Program-made: the position numbers and the translations under genes
Notes under the pieces: generated by a model
The model's input: only the letters and a program-made list of their open reading frames with translations
Databases searched by the model: none
What the model was told of the DNA's origin: nothing
Shown here: piece after piece, positions 11,678-20,712 of the stretch
How positions within the stretch are numbered: the stretch's first letter is position 1
How the letters are laid out: each line of letters opens with the position of its first letter
NCBI GenBank assembly: GCA_945888535.1
Contig: CAMDAN010000014.1
Location: 1-37,482 of the forward strand
Source of the DNA: Bordetella parapertussis
Lineage (GTDB): Bacteria; Pseudomonadota; Gammaproteobacteria; Burkholderiales; Burkholderiaceae_C
DNA length: 37,482 nucleotides
Direction: 5' to 3'

Positions 11678-12157
11678 TTATGCCCGTGCAATGGTTTCAG
11701 TGCGGCGGATCTTTTGCTGCAATTGCAAAATCCCATACACCAGCGCCTCAGCCGTTGGTGGGCAACCGGGCACGTACACATCCACCGGGACAATGCGGTC
11801 ACAGCCACGGACCACGGAATAGCTGTAGTGGTAATAACCGCCGCCGTTTGCGCATGAACCCATGCTGATAACCCAGCGAGGCTCTGACATCTGGTCATAC
11901 ACTTTTCGCAATGCTGGTGCCATCTTGTTACACAAGGTTCCAGCAACAATCATCAAATCAGACTGTCGAGGGCTAGCGCGAAAAACTTCCGAACCAAAGC
12001 GGCTCAAGTCGTAACGCGCAGCAGCAGCGTGCATCATCTCCACCGCGCAACAGGCCAGACCAAACGTCATTGGCCAAATCGAGCCAGTCTTGGCCCAGTT
12101 CACCACCGAGTCGTAACTCGTAGTGACAAAACCTTCTTTGAGTACACCTTCAATCAT
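11678..12157 (-). CDS. nuoB: NADH-quinone oxidoreductase subunit B (cluster N2)
   Basis: Subunit holding the terminal [4Fe-4S] cluster N2, which reduces quinone. It has 159 residues. The ligands are the tandem Cys36-Cys37 ([12 protein letters not shown]), Cys102 ([10 protein letters not shown]) and Cys132 ([11 protein letters not shown]). All are present, so the subunit should be functional. It follows nuoA after four bases. Confidence 0.98.
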   Translation of the reverse strand: MIEGVLKEGFVTTSYDSVVNWAKTGSIWPMTFGLACCAVEMMHAAAARYDLSRFGSEVFRASPRQSDLMIVAGTLCNKMAPALRKVYDQMSEPRWVISMGSCANGGGYYHYSYSVVRGCDRIVPVDVYVPGCPPTAEALVYGILQLQQKIRRTETIARA

Positions 12158-12161
12158 TGCA

Positions 12162-12521
12162 TTACTCCCAGTCTAGGGCGCCTTTTTTCCACTCGTAGAC
12201 AAAGCCTACGACCAGAATGCCAAGAAAAACCATCACCGACCAAAAACCCAAAGGTCCAATTTCTTTAAGCGATACCGCACAAGGAAAGAGAAACGCGATT
12301 TCTAAGTCGAACAAAATAAACAAAATAGCCACCAAGTAATAACGCACGTCGAATTTCATTCGTGCGTCCTCAAAGGCTTCAAATCCGCATTCGTAAGGGG
12401 AGTTTTTGGCTGCGTCAGGGCGATTGGGGCCTAGGATGTAACCCAAGATCTGTGGAACTACGCCAACAGCGACGCCAACCAGTATGAACAAAAGTACGGG
12501 GAGATAGTTATCAAGGTTCAT
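12162..12521 (-). CDS. nuoA: NADH-quinone oxidoreductase subunit A
   Basis: First gene of the nuo operon; a small membrane subunit near the quinone site. The start is placed at the ATG at 12521 ([20 protein letters not shown]), giving 119 residues with three helices; an upstream in-frame extension would run into a hairpin and lacks similarity. The family motif RNPFECGF-like appears as [24 protein letters not shown]. No clear ribosome-binding site precedes the ATG. A perfect 12-bp hairpin and a tRNA-Leu lie immediately upstream. Confidence 0.95.
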   Translation of the reverse strand: MNLDNYLPVLLFILVGVAVGVVPQILGYILGPNRPDAAKNSPYECGFEAFEDARMKFDVRYYLVAILFILFDLEIAFLFPCAVSLKEIGPLGFWSVMVFLGILVVGFVYEWKKGALDWE

Positions 12522-12546
12522 CTGGCGATACTGATCAATGTTTCTT

Positions 12547-12575
12547 GCACACACCTTGCATTTCAAGGTGTGTGC
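12547..12575 (-). other. perfect 12-bp hairpin between tRNA-Leu and nuoA
   Basis: GCACACACCTTG at 12547-12558 pairs fully with CAAGGTGTGTGC at 12564-12575 around a five-base loop. It starts 9 bases after the tRNA 3' end on the minus strand and ends 25 bases before the nuoA ATG. No run of T follows on either strand, so it is not a canonical intrinsic terminator. It may instead be a processing or stability element that protects the nuo mRNA after tRNA excision. Confidence 0.6.
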
Positions 12576-12583
12576 GTTTGAAT

Positions 12584-12668
12584 TGGTGCCGTCGGCGAGA
12601 CTCGAACTCGCACAGCTTTCGCCACTACCACCTCAAGATAGCGTGTCTACCAATTTCACCACGACGGC
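12584..12668 (-). tRNA. tRNA-Leu (anticodon GAG)
   Basis: An 85-base cloverleaf including an encoded CCA end. Acceptor arm GCCGTCG pairs with CGACGGC, the D-arm region has the leucine-type GTGAAATTGGTAGACAC, and the anticodon stem CTATC/GGTAG presents GAG at 12634-12632. A variable arm follows, and the T-arm is GCGAG-TTCGAGT-CTCGC. It reads CUC/CUU codons. It lies between secG and nuoA on their strand, without a clear terminator between them, and so may be cut from the longer transcript. Confidence 0.97.
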
Positions 12669-12784
12669 GGCTCTCAGTTGTCTGGATTGCGTGAGGTGCC
12701 TTGCGGCTGATTTTGCTTTCCAACTAGCCTACGAGTTTACCCTGATTCCCGCACTTCTCGGGGCGAGAAACAGAGAGAAACCGA

Positions 12785-13141
12785 TTATTTCGAAGGAATT
12801 TGGGCCGCACCAGAACTCGCTGGTGCGTTTTCACTTGCAGGTGCGGCTGGCGCGGTGACAGGCGCGGCCGCATTTTCTAAAACGCTGCCAGTACTTGCTG
12901 GGCGCAAGTTACCAAAATACGCCAAGGCAAGGGTACACACAAAGAACACCGTGGCTAAAACGCCCGTCGTGCGCGATAAAAAGTTAGCACTTCCGCTTGC
13001 GCCAAAAAGGCTTCCAGAGCCGCCACTGCCAAAGGCAGCGCCCATGTCAGCACCCTTGCCATGCTGAACCAAAATCAAACCCACCATGGCCACTGCAGAA
13101 ATCATCTGAACCGTCAAAATCAGGGTAACAACAAAACTCAT
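12785..13141 (-). CDS. secG: Preprotein translocase subunit SecG
   Basis: Small membrane subunit of the SecYEG channel; it stimulates protein translocation. The ATG at 13141 follows AGGAG with six bases between, and gives 118 residues. A TTG two codons earlier is possible but less likely. Two hydrophobic helices flank the family motif LVQHGKGADMGAAFGSG and the FLSRTTG segment. The C-terminal third is an Ala/Pro/Ser-rich tail of the sort seen in many beta-proteobacterial SecG proteins. It lies 37 bases after tpiA. Confidence 0.95.
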   Translation of the reverse strand: MSFVVTLILTVQMISAVAMVGLILVQHGKGADMGAAFGSGGSGSLFGASGSANFLSRTTGVLATVFFVCTLALAYFGNLRPASTGSVLENAAAPVTAPAAPASENAPASSGAAQIPSK

Positions 13142-13178
13142 CTTCAACTCCTAAAAACAAAAACGCGCCAAACTCAAA

Positions 13179-13919
13179 TCAATGGGCTGCCGCAATAATG
13201 GATAAAAAATCAGCCGCTTTGAGCGACGCACCGCCAACCAATCCGCCATCGATATCCGGTTGCGCTAGCAACTGGGCAGCGTTAGCCGCATTCATGCTAC
13301 CGCCGTAAACAATGTGCACTCGATCCGCATGGGCGCTTGCGGCGCGTAACTGGGCTCGCAAAACGGCATGGACGTGTTGCGCTTGCTCAGGCGTTGCGGT
13401 TTTACCAGTACCAATCGCCCACACAGGCTCATACGCTAAAACGATCTCGCTGATGCAATGGCCGTTGAGATGGATCACTGCAGCCAGTTGACGCTTCACG
13501 ACTTCCTCTGTCAATCCAGCTTCACGCTCCTGCAAGGTCTCACCCACACAAACAATCGGCGTGATGCCCGATGCCAGTGCTTTTTGTGCTTTGGCCGCAA
13601 CCAAAGCGTCACTTTCTAAATGGAATTGACGCCTCTCCGAGTGACCCACAATGGCATAACGGCATGCGAAGTCCTTGAGCATTCCAGCGGACACTTCTCC
13701 GGTGAAAGCACCTGAATCATGCATGGACACATCTTGTGCACCAAACATCAACGGACTTGCTTTACTTAAATTTTGTAATTGCGAAAGATAGGGCGCGGGC
13801 ACACAGAGTGCCACGTCGCATTTCCAATCGGCAGAATGAGACAGCAAGGCTTGCACAAGCGCTACGTTTGACTCAAGCAAGCCATTCATTTTCCAGTTGC
13901 CTGCAATCAATTTTTTCAT
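13179..13919 (-). CDS. tpiA: Triosephosphate isomerase
   Basis: Glycolytic/gluconeogenic TIM-barrel enzyme interconverting glyceraldehyde 3-phosphate and dihydroxyacetone phosphate. The start is the ATG at 13919 (MKKLIAGNWKMNG), giving 246 residues. Active-site Lys sits in GNWKMNG, His in AIVGHSERR, Glu in VLAYEPVWAIGTG, and the phosphate loop near the end is VYGGSMNAANA. The ATG overlaps the stop of the upstream oxidoreductase (ATGA), so translation is probably coupled. Confidence 0.97.
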   Translation of the reverse strand: MKKLIAGNWKMNGLLESNVALVQALLSHSADWKCDVALCVPAPYLSQLQNLSKASPLMFGAQDVSMHDSGAFTGEVSAGMLKDFACRYAIVGHSERRQFHLESDALVAAKAQKALASGITPIVCVGETLQEREAGLTEEVVKRQLAAVIHLNGHCISEIVLAYEPVWAIGTGKTATPEQAQHVHAVLRAQLRAASAHADRVHIVYGGSMNAANAAQLLAQPDIDGGLVGGASLKAADFLSIIAAAH

Positions 13920-14911
13920 AAGGCATCCCAGGTTAAAACAATTTTTCCAACGTGGTGGCTGGCTTCCATCATGGCATGGGCCTGCGCCGCATCTGCAGCT
14001 GGTAAAACAGCATGAACGATGGGGCGAATCTTTCCAGAGGCAAACAAAGGCCAAACGTGGTGCAGCAAATTTTGTGCAATAGCACCCTTGAAAGCGATTG
14101 GCCGAATGCGCAAGGTCGACCCCGTGATCGTCAGTCGTTTACGCATGACCAAACCGGCGTTTACCTCGGCTTGAACCCCGCCTTGAACGGCAATCACCAC
14201 CAAGCGACCATCCTCGGCCAAACAATTCAACTCTTTTGCGATATAGGGTCCAGCAACCATATCTAACACCACATCCACGCCCCTGCCCTGCGTCAAACGC
14301 AAAGTTTCAGCTTCGAAATCTTGGGTCTTGTAGTTGATAGCATGGTCCGCACCTAACGCCAAACAATCTGCGCACTTCTTGTCGCTACCTGCTGTGACGA
14401 TCACGGTTGATCCAAAGGCTTTTGCCAGTTGAATCGCTGTGACTCCGATCCCACTGCTGCCGCCTTGAATGAGCAGCGTTTCACCCTGCTTCAAACGACC
14501 GCGGTCGAACACATTGCTCCAGACGGTAAAAAAAGTCTCAGGCAAACTGGCAGCTTGCGCGTCTGTGAGGCCGTGCGGCGTCGGTAAACATTGCGCGACT
14601 GGCGCAACACACCATTGCGCATACCCGCCGCCAGCCACCAAAGCACAAACGCGATCACCGATTGAAAGCTTGGCCTCAGCCATGGCTTGGGCATCTCCCG
14701 CCTCGATCACTCCCGCGACCTCCAGCCCAGGAATATCCGAGGCACCTGCAGGCGCGGGGTAGTGACCCAGTCGCTGCAATACATCCGGGCGGTTAATGCC
14801 ACTGGCGGAGACGCGAATGAGAACTTCGCCCGTGCCTGCAACGGGCACAGGGCGCTCTCCCAAACGCAAAACGTCTGGGCTTCCAAAGGAGGAAATTTCA
14901 ACGACTTTCAT
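13916..14911 (-). CDS. Zinc-free NAD(P)H:quinone oxidoreductase, MDR family (PIG3/Qor type)
   Basis: Medium-chain dehydrogenase/reductase of 331 residues. The N-terminal GroES-like domain contains SASGINRPDVLQRLGHYP, the pattern seen in the PIG3 quinone oxidoreductases. The Rossmann part has LIQGGSSGIGVTAIQLAKA for NADPH binding. Catalytic zinc ligands of alcohol dehydrogenases are absent. It probably reduces quinones or related electrophiles in the cytoplasm. It lies 64 bases after pnp, overlaps tpiA, and the gap before it contains an 11-bp hairpin. The exact substrate cannot be deduced. Confidence 0.88.
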   Translation of the reverse strand: MKVVEISSFGSPDVLRLGERPVPVAGTGEVLIRVSASGINRPDVLQRLGHYPAPAGASDIPGLEVAGVIEAGDAQAMAEAKLSIGDRVCALVAGGGYAQWCVAPVAQCLPTPHGLTDAQAASLPETFFTVWSNVFDRGRLKQGETLLIQGGSSGIGVTAIQLAKAFGSTVIVTAGSDKKCADCLALGADHAINYKTQDFEAETLRLTQGRGVDVVLDMVAGPYIAKELNCLAEDGRLVVIAVQGGVQAEVNAGLVMRKRLTITGSTLRIRPIAFKGAIAQNLLHHVWPLFASGKIRPIVHAVLPAADAAQAHAMMEASHHVGKIVLTWDAL

Positions 14912-14924
14912 AGACTACGGTTGC

Positions 14925-14958
14925 GTTTGCTGCGCGTCGAATTCAAAGCGCAGCAAAC
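14925..14958 (-). other. 11-bp hairpin after pnp
   Basis: GTTTGCTGCGC at 14925-14935 pairs completely with GCGCAGCAAAC at 14948-14958 around a 12-base loop. It lies between the pnp stop and the next gene on the minus strand. No T-run follows, so it is more likely an mRNA 3'-end stabiliser or attenuator than a full intrinsic terminator. Confidence 0.5.
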
Positions 14959-14975
14959 TGCCCACTGTCTTTCAA

Positions 14976-17093
14976 TTAGCCTTGGTCACCGCCATGCGCG
15001 GGACGTTCGATCAATGCCTTCATAGACAATTTGATACGTCCTTTTTCGTCGGTTTCCATGACCTTGACCTTGACGATCTGGCCTTCGGACAAATAGTCGG
15101 TGACTTTCTCAACACGCTCATGGGCAATTTGGCTGATGTGAAGCAAACCATCTTTTCCGGGCATGAGATTCACCAAAGCACCGAAATCCAAAATCTTGGT
15201 GATTGGTCCTTCGTAGGTCTTGCCGATTTCGACTTCAGCCGTGATTTGTTCAATACGGCGTTTGGCTTCTTCAGCTTTGGCAGGATCGCTCGATGCAATG
15301 GTGATGGTTCCATCTTCATCGATATTGATTTGGGTTCCAGTTTCTTCGGTCAACGCACGAATCACCGAGCCGCCTTTACCAATCACGTCACGAATTTTGT
15401 CGGGGTTGATCTTCATGGTGAACAAACGGGGGGCAAAAGTGGAGACTTCGGTCTTCGCTTCGGCCATTGCTTCTTGCATCTTGCCCAAAATATGCATGCG
15501 TGCTTCCTTGGCTTGTGCCAATGCCACTTGCATGATTTCTTTGGTAATGCCTTGGATTTTGATGTCCATCTGCAAAGCAGTAATACCGTTGGTCGTACCC
15601 GCTACTTTGAAGTCCATGTCGCCTAAATGATCTTCGTCACCCAAGATGTCAGTCAGGACAGCGAAACGGTTGTCTTCTTTAATAAGACCCATCGCGATTC
15701 CAGCCACGTGGGCTTTCATCGGAACGCCAGCGTCCATCAAGGACAAGCAACCACCGCACACGGAAGCCATAGACGAAGAGCCATTGGACTCGGTGACTTC
15801 CGAGACCACGCGCATGGTGTATGGGAAGTCTTCTTTGGAAGGCAACACGGCAACCAAAGCCCGCTTAGCCAAACGACCATGGCCGATTTCACGGCGCTTA
15901 GGCGTTCCAACGCGGCCTGTTTCACCCGTCGCAAACGGAGGCATGTTGTAGTGAAGCATGAAGCGATCTTCATAATCACCCGACAAAGCGTCGATGCGCT
16001 GCGCATCACGCTCAGTACCCAAGGTAGTGACTACCAAAGCCTGGGTTTCGCCGCGGGTAAACAATGCGGAACCGTGGGTACGAGGCAACACGCTGTTCCG
16101 GATTTCAATAGCACGCACGGTGCGGGTATCGCGGCCATCAATACGAGGCTCGCCCGCCAAGATCTGGCTACGAACCAACTTGGCTTCGATATCAAACAAC
16201 ATGCCTTCGACTGCCACGCCGTCAAACTCAACGCCATCGGCCTTGAGGCCGGACATGACGTCAGCGTAGGCAGAACGGCAGGCTTGGGTCCGGGCTTGCT
16301 TGTTGCGAATTTGGTAGGCAGCAGCTAACTTGTCTTGTGCCAATGCGCCCACTTTTGCAATCAAAGGTTCATTTTTAGCAGGTGCTTTCCAGTCCCAGAC
16401 CGGCTTACCCGCGTCACGCACCAATTCATGGATAGCGGTGATAGCGATATTGCCTTGCGCATGGCCGAATACGACCGCGCCCAACATGATCTCTTCAGAC
16501 AATTGCTGCGCCTCAGACTCCACCATGAGAACGGCAGACTCTGTTCCTGCAACGATCAAATCCATGATCGAATCTTTGCGGGCTGTTTGGCCAGGGTTCA
16601 ACACGTATTCGCCGTTCACAAAACCCACGCGGGCTGCGCCAATTGGGCCGTTAAACGGAATGCCGCTGATAGACAAGGCCGCGCTCACCGCAATCATGGC
16701 AGCGATATCTGCATCCACTTCAGGGTTCAAAGAGACAGTGTGTACCACCACGTGAACTTCATTGAAGAAGCCCTCGGGGAACAACGGGCGGATCGGGCGA
16801 TCAATCAGGCGACTGGTCAGCGTTTCAAATTCGCTAGGACGGCCTTCGCGTTTGAAAAAGCTGCCGGGGATTTTTCCAGCGGCGTAGCTTTTCTCAAGGT
16901 AATCAACAGTCAAAGGGAAAAAATCTTGTCCGGCTTTGCCTTCGGTCTTACCGACCACAGTCGCCAAGACGACGGTTCCATCCATATCGAGCAACACTGC
17001 TCCGGTGGATTGGCGAGCGATTTCGCCGGTTTCCATGGTCACGGTGTTGTGGCCCCATTGGAAGGTCTTGCTAACTTTTTTAAACATTGTCAT
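14976..17093 (-). CDS. pnp: Polyribonucleotide nucleotidyltransferase (PNPase)
   Basis: Phosphorolytic 3'-5' exoribonuclease of the RNA degradosome, 705 residues. Two RNase PH-like domains are followed by a KH domain ([20 protein letters not shown], near residue 555) and an S1 domain ([20 protein letters not shown], near residue 624). The start at 17093 follows GGAG seven bases upstream. A second ATG two codons later is possible. It lies downstream of rpsO, the usual arrangement. The 200-base leader between them contains a terminator and two hairpins, which suggests post-transcriptional control. Confidence 0.97.
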   Translation of the reverse strand: MTMFKKVSKTFQWGHNTVTMETGEIARQSTGAVLLDMDGTVVLATVVGKTEGKAGQDFFPLTVDYLEKSYAAGKIPGSFFKREGRPSEFETLTSRLIDRPIRPLFPEGFFNEVHVVVHTVSLNPEVDADIAAMIAVSAALSISGIPFNGPIGAARVGFVNGEYVLNPGQTARKDSIMDLIVAGTESAVLMVESEAQQLSEEIMLGAVVFGHAQGNIAITAIHELVRDAGKPVWDWKAPAKNEPLIAKVGALAQDKLAAAYQIRNKQARTQACRSAYADVMSGLKADGVEFDGVAVEGMLFDIEAKLVRSQILAGEPRIDGRDTRTVRAIEIRNSVLPRTHGSALFTRGETQALVVTTLGTERDAQRIDALSGDYEDRFMLHYNMPPFATGETGRVGTPKRREIGHGRLAKRALVAVLPSKEDFPYTMRVVSEVTESNGSSSMASVCGGCLSLMDAGVPMKAHVAGIAMGLIKEDNRFAVLTDILGDEDHLGDMDFKVAGTTNGITALQMDIKIQGITKEIMQVALAQAKEARMHILGKMQEAMAEAKTEVSTFAPRLFTMKINPDKIRDVIGKGGSVIRALTEETGTQINIDEDGTITIASSDPAKAEEAKRRIEQITAEVEIGKTYEGPITKILDFGALVNLMPGKDGLLHISQIAHERVEKVTDYLSEGQIVKVKVMETDEKGRIKLSMKALIERPAHGGDQG

Positions 17094-17168
17094 GGTTTAT
17101 CTCCGAGAAGTACGGGAGGTGCAGGCCACCTCACCCAAGCCCGGATTCAACGTCACAGTCCACGATGC

Positions 17169-17206
17169 CATTCCAGAGCAACTGGGAGCCAAATGGCTCT
17201 GGAATG
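17169..17206 (-). promoter_or_regulatory. 11-bp leader hairpin of pnp
   Basis: CATTCCAGAGC at 17169-17179 pairs perfectly with GCTCTGGAATG at 17196-17206, with a 16-base loop. A smaller GAGGTG/CACCTC hairpin lies at 17116-17132, nearer the pnp start. In Escherichia coli the pnp leader forms a long hairpin that is cut by RNase III and lets PNPase repress its own synthesis. This structure is in the matching place, but the function here is inferred. Confidence 0.45.
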
Positions 17207-17240
17207 ACACAGCTTCGTACTGCTTTTGCTGTCTCCGAAG

Positions 17241-17278
17241 TAAAAAACGCCTGAGCTAGTGACCTAACTCAGGCGTTT
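17241..17278 (-). terminator. Intrinsic terminator of rpsO
   Basis: An 11-bp perfect stem (AAACGCCTGAG at 17245-17255 with CTCAGGCGTTT at 17268-17278) is followed on the minus strand by six T. It begins 18 bases after the rpsO stop and separates rpsO from pnp, although read-through into pnp is common in this arrangement. Confidence 0.85.
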
Positions 17279-17295
17279 ATCATTTGCCCGATCGC

Positions 17296-17562
17296 TTACT
17301 TACGCAGACCCAATTTGGCGATCAGTGCGGTATAGCGCTCAGCGTTTTTGTCTTTCAAATAGTCCAACAACTTACGGCGACGGCTCACCATACGCAACAA
17401 GCCACGGCGACCGTGGTGGTCTTTGGCGTGGGTTTTGAAGTGGGGGGTGAGTTCGTTGATACGAGCGGTCAACAAAGCCACTTGGACTTCTGGACTGCCG
17501 GTGTCGCCTGCGCTACGCGCGTTGGCTTTTACGACTTCAGCTTTAATGCTGGATGCGATCAT
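17296..17562 (-). CDS. rpsO: 30S ribosomal protein S15
   Basis: Primary 16S rRNA-binding protein of the small subunit. The start is the ATG at 17562, preceded by AGGAA, giving 88 residues, the normal length. Signatures are [19 protein letters not shown] near the N-terminus and [23 protein letters not shown] in the middle. A TATAAT-type promoter lies about 90 bases upstream, and a strong terminator lies downstream. Confidence 0.97.
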   Translation of the reverse strand: MIASSIKAEVVKANARSAGDTGSPEVQVALLTARINELTPHFKTHAKDHHGRRGLLRMVSRRRKLLDYLKDKNAERYTALIAKLGLRK

Positions 17563-17647
17563 TTTAATTTTCCTAAAAAATAACAATGGACTTGCGATTG
17601 CGGCTGGAACTGCTGCAAACGTGCGCTGCGCTTTTCGCACAACCTGT

Positions 17648-17658
17648 GGATTATAGCC
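17648..17658 (-). promoter_or_regulatory. Probable rpsO promoter (-10 TATAAT)
   Basis: On the minus strand GGCTATAATCC contains a perfect -10 hexamer (17655-17650). No good -35 element is seen at the usual distance. The same 11 bases occur in front of rpsU at 25050-25060, which supports a shared ribosomal-protein promoter type. The leader to the rpsO ATG would be about 80 bases. Confidence 0.6.
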
Positions 17659-17680
17659 AGAAAAGAACCCTGGCCCGGAC

Positions 17681-19000
17681 TCAAAAACGCTGCATTTTGC
17701 AGGTGCTTGGCTGTTCTGCCGCTGAAGCAGAGAGGGTTTTAATCACTTTGAACCCATACCCAGAGCCTTCGACATCGAATTTGACGCCGCCAGCGCCTTG
17801 GCGCTCCATCACTCCCACCACCAAAGGCTGCTGAAATTGGTGGTCCTGCTCCCGCATGAATCCGGCTTGGCCGCCTAAAGTCACCCGGCTTTGCTCCAAA
17901 GCCTTCGCAACCGCCACCACGTCCACGGTGGTTACTGACACCTTACCGGCTTTGGCGGCAAGTTCAAGGGCTTGGGCGAGCGACTCCACCATCAGCTGCA
18001 TACGCATATGAACGTAATCATCTTGGGGTTGCGGAAATCGAGCGCGAAAGGATGTGTAAAAGTCTTCGCTGCCTTTGGTTTGCACATTGGGCAGCCAATC
18101 GGCAACGGCCAATACTTTGCCGATTCCCGCGTCCCCTATCGCCGCTGGCGCACCCAAGGCGTTGCCGTAAAAGGTATAAAACTTGCCATCAAAACCCACA
18201 TCTTTTGCCGCCTTGATCAGAAGCGTGAGATCGGCACTGAAGTTACCGGTCACCACCGCTTGGGCTCCACTGGCCTTGATTTTGGTGACGTAGGGGATGA
18301 AATCTTTCACCCGCAGCATGGGATGGAGTTCTTCGCCAACGATTTTGATGTCTGGACGTTGCGCAGTGATTTGCCGTTTGGACTCTCGCAAAACGCTCTG
18401 GCCAAAACTGTAATCCTGGCCGATGAGGTACACATTTTTAAGCGCTTTGTCTTCGCGCATGACGTCCATCAGCGCTGCCATTCGCATATCTGCATGGGCG
18501 TCATAGCGAAAGTGCCAAAAGCTGCAATTGGCATTGGTCAACGAAGGTTCCACAGCGGAGTAGTTTAAAAACAAAACCCGCTTACTGGGTTCGCGCTCGT
18601 TGTGTTTATTGATGGCCTCAATCAAGGCGGCAGCCGTTGCAGACGAGTTTCCTTGCAAAATAAAACGCGCACCACTGTCAATAGCCAAACGCAAATTGGT
18701 TAAAGCGTCATCCGTTTGGCCTTTGCTGTCGTAACGGTCTAAGACCAGCATTTGCTTTGCCTGGGGACCAACGGAAACTCCGCCACGCGCGTTCACGCGC
18801 TCTACCGCCCAAGCCAAATTTCGAAATACCGCTTCGCCACCATTGGCATTAGCGCCGCTGAGGCCCTCAATCAACGCCAATTTCAAAGGAGGAGTCGATG
18901 CCTGCGCAAATGCATTGCTAGCGTTTGCAATTAAAAATAGGCACGCAATAGATAGCGCTGCAAAGAACAATTTCAAGGTCTGGGGGAGAACAATAAACAT
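17681..19000 (-). CDS. Branched-chain amino-acid-type ABC transporter substrate-binding protein
   Basis: Periplasmic binding protein of the Peripla_BP_6 (LivJ-like) class, 439 residues from the ATG at 19000. The first 30 residues have a hydrophobic core ending in NAFAQA, a typical signal peptide. The mature part begins [20 protein letters not shown] and has the two-lobe periplasmic-binding pattern ([38 protein letters not shown]). The ligand cannot be predicted. No permease or ATPase genes are adjacent, so it is an orphan. It is divergent from the small heat-shock gene, and no strong ribosome-binding site is seen. Confidence 0.88.
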   Translation of the reverse strand: MFIVLPQTLKLFFAALSIACLFLIANASNAFAQASTPPLKLALIEGLSGANANGGEAVFRNLAWAVERVNARGGVSVGPQAKQMLVLDRYDSKGQTDDALTNLRLAIDSGARFILQGNSSATAAALIEAINKHNEREPSKRVLFLNYSAVEPSLTNANCSFWHFRYDAHADMRMAALMDVMREDKALKNVYLIGQDYSFGQSVLRESKRQITAQRPDIKIVGEELHPMLRVKDFIPYVTKIKASGAQAVVTGNFSADLTLLIKAAKDVGFDGKFYTFYGNALGAPAAIGDAGIGKVLAVADWLPNVQTKGSEDFYTSFRARFPQPQDDYVHMRMQLMVESLAQALELAAKAGKVSVTTVDVVAVAKALEQSRVTLGGQAGFMREQDHQFQQPLVVGVMERQGAGGVKFDVEGSGYGFKVIKTLSASAAEQPSTCKMQRF

Positions 19001-19037
19001 AGAAAATTTCGCTTGAATTAAGGCAAACAGCGCACAC

Positions 19038-19086
19038 CTCAAGTACATGCGGCGCTCGCTGTGAGAGCCGCGCAGTGTACTTGGAG
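19038..19086 (+). promoter_or_regulatory. Candidate RNA thermometer over the hsp20 ribosome-binding site
   Basis: The RNA just before the hsp20 ATG can fold into one long imperfect hairpin. Positions 19038-19047 (CUCAAGUACA) pair with 19076-19086 (UGUACUUGGAG), leaving one bulged G. Inside it, 19049-19053 pairs with 19067-19071 and 19055-19057 with 19063-19065, separated by one G/A mismatch, with a five-base loop. The right arm contains the GGAG ribosome-binding site (19083-19086), six bases from the ATG at 19093. The layout resembles ROSE-type thermometers of small heat-shock genes, but the ROSE consensus sequence is not present. Transcription must start before 19038 for this to work; no certain promoter was found. 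Confidence 0.5.
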
Positions 19087-19092
19087 TACTTT

Positions 19093-19506
19093 ATGTATTT
19101 TGCTTCTCCCCAATCGCCCTTGGCAGCATCTTTGACCTCTGCTTTGAATAGTCCTTTGCGTCGCCCAGCCTACGCCCAAGCAGGACGTGCCGCTGAGCAA
19201 TTTTTAAACCAAGCAGTCGCTTACGCGAACCGCAATAACGGCACTTACACACAAGACGAAGCCCAGTTCACGTTGAGCCTAGATGTTCCTGGCGTGAGTA
19301 AAGAGCAGTTGCGCATTGCCATTGAAGGCACAGTAGTTCGGATCGAATCCAAAGAAGGTGCGCCGCGCAGTTACCGCTCAGCATACGAGTTCCCCCAGGA
19401 GATTGACAGCGCAACCAGCACCGCCAAGCTTATAGATGGGGTTCTGACATTAACTTTGGTGAAGAAAATTGCCTTGAATAACGCTTCTGAGTTGGTAATT
19501 AACTGA
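19093..19506 (+). CDS. Small heat-shock protein, Hsp20/alpha-crystallin family
   Basis: ATP-independent holdase chaperone of 137 residues. The ATG at 19093 follows GGAG with six bases between. The alpha-crystallin domain starts near residue 53 (YTQDEAQFTLSLDVPGVSKEQL) and ends with the GVLTLTLVKK signature near residue 119, followed by a short C-terminal tail. An IxI-type tail motif is not obvious; the end is ELVIN. The upstream hairpin suggests heat control of translation. It stands alone, convergent with tsaD. Confidence 0.92.
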   Translation: MYFASPQSPLAASLTSALNSPLRRPAYAQAGRAAEQFLNQAVAYANRNNGTYTQDEAQFTLSLDVPGVSKEQLRIAIEGTVVRIESKEGAPRSYRSAYEFPQEIDSATSTAKLIDGVLTLTLVKKIALNNASELVIN

Positions 19507-19530
19507 ACCTAAAAACTAGCCCAAACTTAG

Positions 19531-20670
19531 TTACAAAGATTGCAATGGCCAGCGCGGTTTGACGTTAAACGCGTAGTCCGTGTTGGCGTTTTGCAAACCG
19601 CTTTGTAAGCGCATCGCAGCGGCCATCGCGATCATGGCTCCGTTGTCGGTACATAGGTGCAATTCAGGGTAGTGAACCCGCACACCTCGCAGCGCACATT
19701 GCGCATTGAGTTGCGATCGCAGGCTTTGATTGGCTCCGACTCCGCCAGCTACCACCAACCGCTTGAGGCCTGTTTCCTTTAAAGCAGTGAGCGATTTTTT
19801 AACCAAAATATCGGTGATTGCAGCTTGGGTTGATGCGGCTAAATTGGCGCGTTCTTTCAACGGCAAATTTTCAAACCCTGGGGTTGCGCCCGATGCTAAA
19901 TTCGGTGTTTTTTCAACGGATTTTTCGCTGAGCGTGCTTGCAACCATTTTTTGAGATTGAACCAAGACGGCGGTCTTTAAACCTGCAAAAGAAAAATCCA
20001 AATTACCACTGTGCAACAGGGGCCTAGGAAGCGCAAATGCTTTGGCGTCCCCCTGCTCTGCCAATGCCGCCAAGGCCGGGCCACCGGGATAACCCAGCCC
20101 CATTAACTTGGCCGATTTGTCAAAGGCCTCGCCTGCCGCATCATCAATAGACTCGCCCAACAAAACATAGTGGCCGACACCGTCAACCCGCATCAATTGC
20201 GTGTGACCCCCTGAAACCAAAAGCGCAACAAAGGGGAACTCAGGAGGATCGGCGCTTAGGAAAGGCGAAAGCAAATGGCCTTCGAGGTGGTGAACCCCAA
20301 ACACTGGGATTTTCAACGCAGCCGCCATTGAGCAGGCCACGCCAGCGCCCACCAGCAACGCCCCGGCCAGACCAGGGCCTTGGGTAAATGCAATCACATC
20401 GACCTGACTCAATTTTCGCCCGCCATTCGCAAGCACTTGCTTTGTCAGCGGTAATACGCGGCGAATATGGTCTCGGCTGGCCAATTCTGGAACGACACCA
20501 CCATAGGCCTGGTGCATTTCAATTTGACTGTGTAACGCGTGGGCTAAAAGTTGGGGCGTCTGACCCTGCGACATTTCAACCAAGGCCACGCCGGTTTCAT
20601 CACAGGAAGACTCAAAACCCAGAACCAAGGTCGTCTTTGGGGTAGCTTGGTTTTTCAAATCATTCATCAT
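19531..20670 (-). CDS. tsaD: tRNA N6-threonylcarbamoyladenosine transferase TsaD
   Basis: Catalytic subunit for t6A37 modification of tRNAs reading ANN codons, acting with TsaB and TsaE. It has 379 residues. The N-terminal [15 protein letters not shown] motif, the metal-binding HxxxH (His128 and His132 in HHLEGH) and the ATP-site segment [11 protein letters not shown] are intact. The C-terminal nucleotide-binding part is [15 protein letters not shown] variable Ser/Thr-rich insertion (around residues 245-270) makes it somewhat longer than the roughly 340 residues usual. It is divergent from the GNAT gene with about 40 bases between. Confidence 0.96.
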   Translation of the reverse strand: MMNDLKNQATPKTTLVLGFESSCDETGVALVEMSQGQTPQLLAHALHSQIEMHQAYGGVVPELASRDHIRRVLPLTKQVLANGGRKLSQVDVIAFTQGPGLAGALLVGAGVACSMAAALKIPVFGVHHLEGHLLSPFLSADPPEFPFVALLVSGGHTQLMRVDGVGHYVLLGESIDDAAGEAFDKSAKLMGLGYPGGPALAALAEQGDAKAFALPRPLLHSGNLDFSFAGLKTAVLVQSQKMVASTLSEKSVEKTPNLASGATPGFENLPLKERANLAASTQAAITDILVKKSLTALKETGLKRLVVAGGVGANQSLRSQLNAQCALRGVRVHYPELHLCTDNGAMIAMAAAMRLQSGLQNANTDYAFNVKPRWPLQSL

Positions 20671-20712
20671 CAGGCCGCAAGTTTAGGCCAGTCTTGCGCC
20701 AAAATTCAAACC

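Noticed and set aside
12755..12769. TTCTCG-GGG-CGAGAA hairpin after secG as a terminator
   Set aside because: The stem is only six pairs and no T-run follows on the minus strand.
14796..17207. Long plus-strand open frames (up to 290 codons) opposite pnp
   Set aside because: Composition is low-complexity and shadow-like, and the minus-strand PNPase reading is unambiguous over the whole length.
19012..19036. CTTGAA at 19012 as the -35 of a sigma-32 promoter for hsp20
   Set aside because: No convincing CCCCAT-type -10 lies at the right distance, and the start would fall at the edge of the hairpin arm.
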